In this document: positions 40,536-45,622 of the stretch, piece after piece
How positions within the stretch are numbered: position 1 is the first letter of the stretch
How the letters are laid out: each line of letters begins with the position of its first letter
NCBI GenBank assembly: GCA_025464815.1
Contig: JAODMW010000113.1
Location: 1-45,622 of the forward strand
Length of the DNA stretch: 45,622 nucleotides
Reading direction: 5' to 3'
DNA from: Microbacteriaceae bacterium
Lineage (GTDB): Bacteria > Actinomycetota > Actinomycetes > Actinomycetales > Microbacteriaceae
Program-made: the position numbers and the translations under genes
The notes under the pieces: generated by a model
Seen by the model: only the letters and a program-made list of their open reading frames with translations
What the model was told of the DNA's origin: nothing
Databases searched by the model: none

Positions 40536-41498
40536 CTACAAGGCGGCATCTCCAATGATGACCACTTTGGTGGCCGTGTATTTCGTCTTCGGTTCGGTGC
40601 CCGGCGCGACCTCTTCCGTGACAGTTGCAGTGATCTCCACGGTCATTCCGACCAACAGGCGCTTGATATCTGTGTCGGGCAGGCTCTTGGCTCCGATGTT
40701 TATCAGTTCACCATCCGGAGCCTCAAGCCGCAGAGGCGCAACGTCGCTCACCGTGTGAAGAACGCCCCGCAAGACAGCTGGTTCTTTTGCGAGCTCGCGA
40801 GACGCGACAAGGGTTCCGACGTATTGCAACTCTGCAACACTCATGTGAGACACGCGCTTCTTCCGTCGTGGCTGCATCCAAGCGACTTCGGTCTCGAAGT
40901 TCGAGTCTGCGAGTGACTTGGCAAAGTCGCGAAGAGTGCTGGCTACTCGCGGCCCGGCCTCCGTGAGCAGCTTGATGAACTCCGAATCGTCGGCGTCAGG
41001 TCCCACTGTCTTGCTGAGATTCAGCAGTTCGAGCGAATTGGCTACGGCCTTGTCTACGAGCTGATCCTCGCCGTTGTCCAAGAATTCGGCCTGACCGCTC
41101 GGCATGATCTCATCGCCCGGTGGCGTTGCTGGAAGGATTTGAAGTACGAGGCTCCCGGGCATGGGGGAACCTTCCAGATCGAGTCGAGTTTTTGAGACGA
41201 CGTCGACGGGCAAGCTGCCCTGAAGCGATTTGTAGCCACCTAGAGCCAGTCCTGAGGCGAGCACCAGCCGTTGGAAGTGGCGAATGGCATCAGCAACATC
41301 ATCAATGTGCGCGGAGTGACCTGTGACGCCGTCGCCCGTTAGGCGAAGAAAGCCGAGCGAGAGGTCGCGACGGAGAGGATTCTGCTCCGCCATGAGACTG
41401 CCAAGGCTCAGCCGACTGAGGTCCGCCGCGTCGTCCCAATCTGCTTCGGGAGTGTGTCCCGTCAATTCTTCTCGGTAGGCATTCCAGTCAAAGGACAT
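40536..41498 (-). CDS. Uncharacterised 320-aa protein
   Basis: Long ORF in an apparent operon with the upstream nucleotidyltransferase (11-bp overlap); helical N-terminal region and C-terminal beta-rich region (RLLVGMTVEITATVTEEVAPGTEPKTKYTATKVVIIGD); family not recognised. Confidence 0.8.
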   Translation of the reverse strand: MSFDWNAYREELTGHTPEADWDDAADLSRLSLGSLMAEQNPLRRDLSLGFLRLTGDGVTGHSAHIDDVADAIRHFQRLVLASGLALGGYKSLQGSLPVDVVSKTRLDLEGSPMPGSLVLQILPATPPGDEIMPSGQAEFLDNGEDQLVDKAVANSLELLNLSKTVGPDADDSEFIKLLTEAGPRVASTLRDFAKSLADSNFETEVAWMQPRRKKRVSHMSVAELQYVGTLVASRELAKEPAVLRGVLHTVSDVAPLRLEAPDGELINIGAKSLPDTDIKRLLVGMTVEITATVTEEVAPGTEPKTKYTATKVVIIGDAAL

Positions 41499-42105
41499 AG
41501 AGACCGTCCAACATCACTTCTGCATACCCGCGTCGCGGAAGTGCATCGTCCCGCACAGGAGGATCAGTCTTCGCGCCGCTGCGCTTCCGAAGCCAAAGGT
41601 CATCCCAGTAGCCCCTATCTGCCGAATATGCGTTGTGCTCGATTGTTCTCCTCTGAGTGGCCTCGGGGAAGACGTGCCATCGGCAATATCGAGTGTCCAC
41701 GCGCAGCTTGGTCTGGGCGCGAAGTTGGTTGGTGGCGAACACCTGCAGGATGTACTTGTCCTTTGGATCGGTCACCCGATCGACAAACCTATCTTCGCAC
41801 CAGTAGACGACATCGATGTCGTCAGGGTCGAGCTTGTTACTGATGAAGCTGCCGCCCACCCAGACCCATGCGACCGGAACGATACTTCGAATCCCAGCCG
41901 TAGCCGACTCGAAGTCGTTCCATATCCCAGCGCGAGTAGTCGAAGCGGCCCACTCTGAAGCGTCCACGAAAGTTGCCTTTATCTCGGCGAGGTCGGCGCT
42001 GAAGCGTCCGAGGGGCAGCGAGCCAGTTGCGGTGTCGACGGCGGGCAGCATCATCGGAGTATGACAGAACCTCTGGACCGCCCGGTAGACCCGCCTTGTG
42101 GTCAC
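41488..42105 (-). CDS. DUF6932-like minimal nucleotidyltransferase
   Basis: GSLPLGRFSADLAEIKATFVD...VAWVWVGGSFISNKLDPDDIDVVYWCEDRFVD: GS-x(n)-DxD NTase core. Start GTG 42105 or the internal Met near 42054. Confidence 0.75.
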   Translation of the reverse strand: MTTRRVYRAVQRFCHTPMMLPAVDTATGSLPLGRFSADLAEIKATFVDASEWAASTTRAGIWNDFESATAGIRSIVPVAWVWVGGSFISNKLDPDDIDVVYWCEDRFVDRVTDPKDKYILQVFATNQLRAQTKLRVDTRYCRWHVFPEATQRRTIEHNAYSADRGYWDDLWLRKRSGAKTDPPVRDDALPRRGYAEVMLDGLYVL

Positions 42106-42818
42106 GCCGTACCGGAGTCACGGAACGCTGCGAACTGCGCCACATGGCGGGTGTAGTCGCTGGGGTACAGGTGCACGTACACGGTGTCTGTCGTTGTGAT
42201 GCTGGCGTGACCTAGCCAACGGCTCACCTCCCACGGCTGGAAGCCCGCGGCGAGCCACAAAGAGGCCGCGGTGTGCCGCAGGTCATGCACACGCATCTCC
42301 TTGTAGCCGAGGGCACGTAGCGCCGGGCGGAAGTAGTTGCGCCGGAAGCTGCCCACGTCCAGAACCCGGTAGTAGTCGATCTCGGCTACTCCCCCGAGCT
42401 TGCGTCCCGGCCAAAGCAACGCGTCCGGGTCACCACTGCGCGGGTGGGTCATCTTGTACCGGCGTAGGTCCGCGATCAGGCTCGGATCGACTAGTGGCAC
42501 ATCGCGGGTGGATCGTTTGGACTTGGGCGTGCCCACAACCCATTGCCCCTGCACTCGCTGCATGGTCTGCCGCACCGTGACGTGGCCGAGGGCTAGGTCG
42601 ACGTCACGAATGCGAATGCCAGCCAACTCCCCCGCCCGCAACCCCGTGTAGGCGGCGAACCGCACCATCAGTCCATACGGCTGCTGCTTGTTCAGCCGTG
42701 CGGCAATCGCCTCGACCTGCGCCACGGTGAGGAACACAGGCTCAAAGTCGGTCACCGTCTCGGGCTTCGGCAGGCGCACTCCATCGCAGGGGTTGTACGT
42801 CAGGAGTCGGTCGTGCAC
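42102..42818 (-). CDS. Tyrosine recombinase/integrase, N-terminally shortened
   Basis: Catalytic motifs AAYTGLRAGELAGIRIRDVDL, VHDLRHTAASLWLAAG, RWLGHASITTTDTVYVHLYPSDY; the SAM-like N-terminal domain is mostly missing. Confidence 0.9.
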   Translation of the reverse strand: MHDRLLTYNPCDGVRLPKPETVTDFEPVFLTVAQVEAIAARLNKQQPYGLMVRFAAYTGLRAGELAGIRIRDVDLALGHVTVRQTMQRVQGQWVVGTPKSKRSTRDVPLVDPSLIADLRRYKMTHPRSGDPDALLWPGRKLGGVAEIDYYRVLDVGSFRRNYFRPALRALGYKEMRVHDLRHTAASLWLAAGFQPWEVSRWLGHASITTTDTVYVHLYPSDYTRHVAQFAAFRDSGTA

Positions 42819-42901
42819 GGCGTGCGCGGAGTCGGTGACCGATGGCCGGACCCGCTCCCGCTGGATACTTGGGTAGTTCCATACTCATGTTGCTGTTCTC
42901 C

Positions 42902-43159
42902 TTAGATGGTGAAGGTGGCCTTCTGGACGCGAGCGCGACCAGAGGTTTTTGTCGGATTGAGAGCGTCGTTGAGTTCTGGATATAGAACTCCCACCCCCGA
43001 CAAGAAGGCGTGTAGTCCGTTGCGAACGAGCGTTGCCTTGCTGACTCCGCTTAGCGCAACGAGCTGCGTCAGGGCATTGTCGAGGTCGGGCGAAATGGTG
43101 GTTTCGAGCACAATCGAGTTGTCACCCGCTTGCTGTCCTCGTAGTCCCATGAGATTCAC
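42902..43159 (-). CDS. Small ribbon-helix-helix-like protein
   Basis: SIVLETTISPDLDNALTQLVALSGVSKATLVRNGLHAFLSG resembles the RHH fold. Confidence 0.6.
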   Translation of the reverse strand: MNLMGLRGQQAGDNSIVLETTISPDLDNALTQLVALSGVSKATLVRNGLHAFLSGVGVLYPELNDALNPTKTSGRARVQKATFTI

Positions 43160-43333
43160 TCACTTTCTGTTGGTGAGGTAAATCTACCCGGTGAGTTGCC
43201 TTGCCCGCTGGAGAGCACAGGCTCGTAAATCCGAGATACCGAAGGCCCCAATGTCGAGTCGTGACTGCACATCAGGATCGAGCGCGATGGAGAGCAATCG
43301 AGGGAGGCTTAAAGCTCACAAAGGGAGAACATC

Positions 43334-43552
43334 ATGACGCGATACACAGACGAGAACGGTCGAGAGCAGTTCACAGAGTTCGGCGGAGGGAGCGACAACA
43401 GCCGCTCACCTGACGGGCGACGCATCCCGCTCACGGCCAGCCAAGAGGCGTTGCGGATGCGCAGGGCAGGGCTAGCCGAGCGGATTGGCGAGCAGAGCGT
43501 CGGCTGGGTGGACGGTCGGCAGACCGGCCAGCGCACGTTCCGCCCGAGATAG
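43334..43552 (+). CDS. Hypothetical 72-aa protein
   Basis: RBS-like aaagggaga upstream of ATG; MTRYTDENGREQFTEFGGGSDNSRSPDGRRIPLTASQEALRMRRAGLAERIGEQS. Confidence 0.5.
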   Translation: MTRYTDENGREQFTEFGGGSDNSRSPDGRRIPLTASQEALRMRRAGLAERIGEQSVGWVDGRQTGQRTFRPR

Positions 43553-43653
43553 CCGACCAAATGCCGACCCGCTCAGCCACGCCCCGTTTCTGGGATGTTA
43601 AGCCCTTAGGCGATCACCCCCCTGAGCAGAAGCGTCAAGCTTCACTGACCGAT

Positions 43654-43908
43654 CTAGTAGTCGGTCCCGTGCTTTCCCGGATTGCGCTTTGCGTCGCGCA
43701 TAATCCACTGGAAGCGCTTGATGTAGCCCTTCCTGGGTTCCGGATCTTCGGGGCACGAGTCATCGAACCGCTTCGCGATGAGGCGTTCATTCTTGGCGCG
43801 CAGAGCTGCTTGATGCTCTTCCAGACGCGCTCGACCCTTGTCGAACTTCTCGTTCATCCGAGCGCGAGCCGCAGCCCTCTTGGCATTCCGTTCATCCTCA
43901 GTAGACAT
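43654..43908 (-). CDS. Hypothetical 84-aa basic helical protein
   Basis: MSTEDERNAKRAAARARMNEKFDKGRARLEEHQAALRAKNERLIAKRFDDSCPEDPEPRKGYIKRFQWIMRDAKRNPGKHGTDY; divergent from the XRE gene. Confidence 0.55.
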   Translation of the reverse strand: MSTEDERNAKRAAARARMNEKFDKGRARLEEHQAALRAKNERLIAKRFDDSCPEDPEPRKGYIKRFQWIMRDAKRNPGKHGTDY

Positions 43909-43984
43909 CTGTGCCTCCTCGGAGAAACTCTAGTGCTACTCATAGTCTGTAGACCCATAGTGTTCAGCCGTTGACGCTGGATTT

Positions 43985-44209
43985 GTGCCCAAAGTCACTC
44001 AGCAGGAGCTCGACCAGCGTGTCGCATTTGGGCTGAGAGTTAGGTCACTTAGAGAAGGCCTTGGCCTTAGCCAAGAGGCGCTGGCAAACAGCATCGACAT
44101 CCATCGCACTTATGTCGGAAGTGTGGAGCGAGGCGAACGGAACATCAGCCTCGACAACATCTACCGGTTCGCTGATGCGCTGAAAGTCGAGGCTCGCGAC
44201 CTCCTGTAG
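43985..44209 (+). CDS. XRE family helix-turn-helix regulator
   Basis: FGLRVRSLREGLGLSQEALANSIDIHRTYVGSVERGERNISLDNIYRFADALKVEARDLL, full Cro/CI HTH. Confidence 0.92.
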   Translation: MPKVTQQELDQRVAFGLRVRSLREGLGLSQEALANSIDIHRTYVGSVERGERNISLDNIYRFADALKVEARDLL

Positions 44210-44658
44210 CCACATTTGTATGGCCTCCAGCACAGGAGCGGTGATAGTGTGAGCGAGCAGGCTAGACATCCTGAGAGATGGCCTTGGCAAAAGATACGTG
44301 TGTGTAAAACGTACAGTCAAGCTATATAGAGGGTGCTGGGCTGCGGCATTGACGAGGTTCGAGGGATTCGAACCGGGACGTCAGGTCGCGTGGTCGGGAA
44401 GACTGCGCAAAGAAAAAAAAATATTCAGTTCGGCGCCGACAGTTCTTAGAACACTGACGCCGCAGTGGATAGTCCGATCGTCGCATTACAACGATCTTCG
44501 TATAGGCCTAGTCCCCCGCGATTGTGCCGAGCATACGAGGCTCGAAGGGCGACACAGGGGGCTTGCGTTCCCATTCGGATGAAGTGACCAAGTTGACGAC
44601 CCTTATTCAAAATGGGCGATGAACTTGCGGGGAAGATCACGCCAGTTTTGGAGATCTG

Positions 44659-44835
44659 GTGTTCAACCTCGCGTCCCTTGTCCCCGTCGCGTCTCTTGCT
44701 GGCATCGCTGGTATTGCGTACATCGCCCTACTGGCGGTGTTCGGCTTCCTCACGCTTGTCCCTGGAAAATTGGGCAAGCGTGCGCTGAGCGCACTACGCG
44801 CGCTTACGCGGCGACCTCCAGACCGCCACGGATAA
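44659..44835 (+). CDS. Possible 58-aa membrane microprotein with basic tail
   Basis: GTG start with ggag upstream; VFNLASLVPVASLAGIAGIAYIALLAVFGFLTLVPGKLGKRALSALRALTRRPPDRHG; below ORF-track cut-off. Confidence 0.5.
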   Translation: MFNLASLVPVASLAGIAGIAYIALLAVFGFLTLVPGKLGKRALSALRALTRRPPDRHG

Positions 44836-45019
44836 ATCCCACGGCGTTCGCTCAAAACCCGTCCAGATCCCGTCGGACCACGCTTCTCCGACGCAAACCG
44901 GGCTCGCCCGACGTCCTCTGAAATGACCTCGCAAAAGGCCGAGATTCCGGGGCTAGATCAGACTAGAACGGGCTACCGCGGGTCAAGCTAGGTGAGCTCG
45001 GTATTGACCTGATCTCGGG

Positions 45020-45062
45020 CTTTTAATCCGCGGGTCGCGGGTTCGAGCCCCGCGGGGCCCAC
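45020..45062. repeat. Direct repeat / putative att site, copy 2 (partial tRNA-Lys 3' end)
   Basis: 43-bp exact copy of 40424-40466 without the 5' half of a tRNA. Confidence 0.9.
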
Positions 45063-45340
45063 CGCACGGATGCCGCCACTCCCCTTGTATTCATTGGGAT
45101 CAGAGACTGTTCACGGGAGAGTCGCCGCGTCGGTCGAAGTACGCGAATCGGATTTTGCGCACGCTTTGTCCACACGCTTTCTGGAACTCCGGCGATGCTG
45201 AGGGCGTCGCCAACGGCGTCCAGATCGTCGTCGAACAGCTCGCTGTAGACGTCGAGCGTCATCGCAGCCGAAGCGTGACCGCGCATTCGTTGGACCGCTT
45301 TCACGTTGGCGCCGGCGGATATCGCGATGCTTGTGGCTGT
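45023..45340 (-). pseudogene. C-terminal remnant of a second tyrosine recombinase, reading into the tRNA-Lys repeat
   Basis: HTATSIAISAGANVKAVQRMRGHASAAMTLDVYSELFDDDLDAVGDALSIAGVPESVWTKRAQNPIRVLRPTRRL...RWAPRGSNPRPAD; lacks the N-terminal and most of the catalytic domain. Confidence 0.8.
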
Positions 45341-45350
45341 GTGATCGGCA

Positions 45351-45622
45351 TCAGTCGGTTGCGGTCGACTGCCGTACAACGAGCCGACATGGCACTCGCT
45401 CGATCCCACTGCCAATATCGACGCCGTCGATTGCGGACAGCAGCCTGGTGGCCGCAATGTGACCGAGTTCGGAGAGCTGGAGATCGACGGTGGTTAGCGG
45501 CGGCCGTGAGGCCTTGGCGATGACGTCCCAGTTGTCGACGCCGACGACGCCCACCTGGCGGGGGACGTCGATACCGCTCTCGCGGAGGCCGTCGGTGACG
45601 CCGCGGGCGATCTGATCGCTGG
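45351..45622 (-). CDS. LacI family transcriptional regulator, C-terminal part (runs off the window end)
   Basis: SDQIARGVTDGLRESGIDVPRQVGVVGVDNWDVIAKASRPPLTTVDLQLSELGHIAATRLLSAIDG, LacI effector-binding domain. Confidence 0.88.
   Translation of the reverse strand, partial: SDQIARGVTDGLRESGIDVPRQVGVVGVDNWDVIAKASRPPLTTVDLQLSELGHIAATRLLSAIDGVDIGSGIERVPCRLVVRQSTATD

Noticed and set aside
44445-44455. gttcttagaac palindrome as a LexA/SOS box
   Set aside because: Does not match the actinobacterial CGAAC-N4-GTTCG arrangement.
45020-45062. Second tRNA-Lys gene
   Set aside because: Only the 3' portion is present; treated as an att remnant.

Overview
The window is chromosomal DNA from a high-GC actinobacterium. 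Gene content and order suggest Microbacteriaceae, but this is inferred. Most of it is ordinary core genome: groEL 5' end with two CIRCE operators, DUF3048 lipoprotein, cold-shock protein, LytR_C protein, msrB, a UgpC/MsmK-type ATPase, rlmB, cysS, ispDF, carD, senX3-regX3/phoU, gpm, ygfZ, a GlnR-like regulator, mshD, ppk, a NUDIX/SixA protein and pstSCAB. Two accessory segments are each bounded by direct repeats of a tRNA 3' end. Island 1 (about 6837-12310, tRNA-Thr) carries an integrase stub, a cupin/DUF2255/aldo-keto reductase/SDR cassette with a divergent HTH regulator, and a 723-bp segment bounded by a perfect 28-bp inverted repeat that encloses a VOC gene but no transposase. Island 2 (about 40424-45062, tRNA-Lys) carries an N-terminally shortened tyrosine recombinase that overlaps a DUF6932-like minimal nucleotidyltransferase gene, which overlaps an unrecognised 320-aa gene, plus an RHH protein, an XRE regulator and several small ORFs. 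The best candidate for an undescribed system is the integrase-coupled nucleotidyltransferase + 320-aa pair at 40536-42105. The inverted-repeat-bounded VOC cassette at 11434-12156 is second. All functional statements come from reading sequences by eye; no searches were run.
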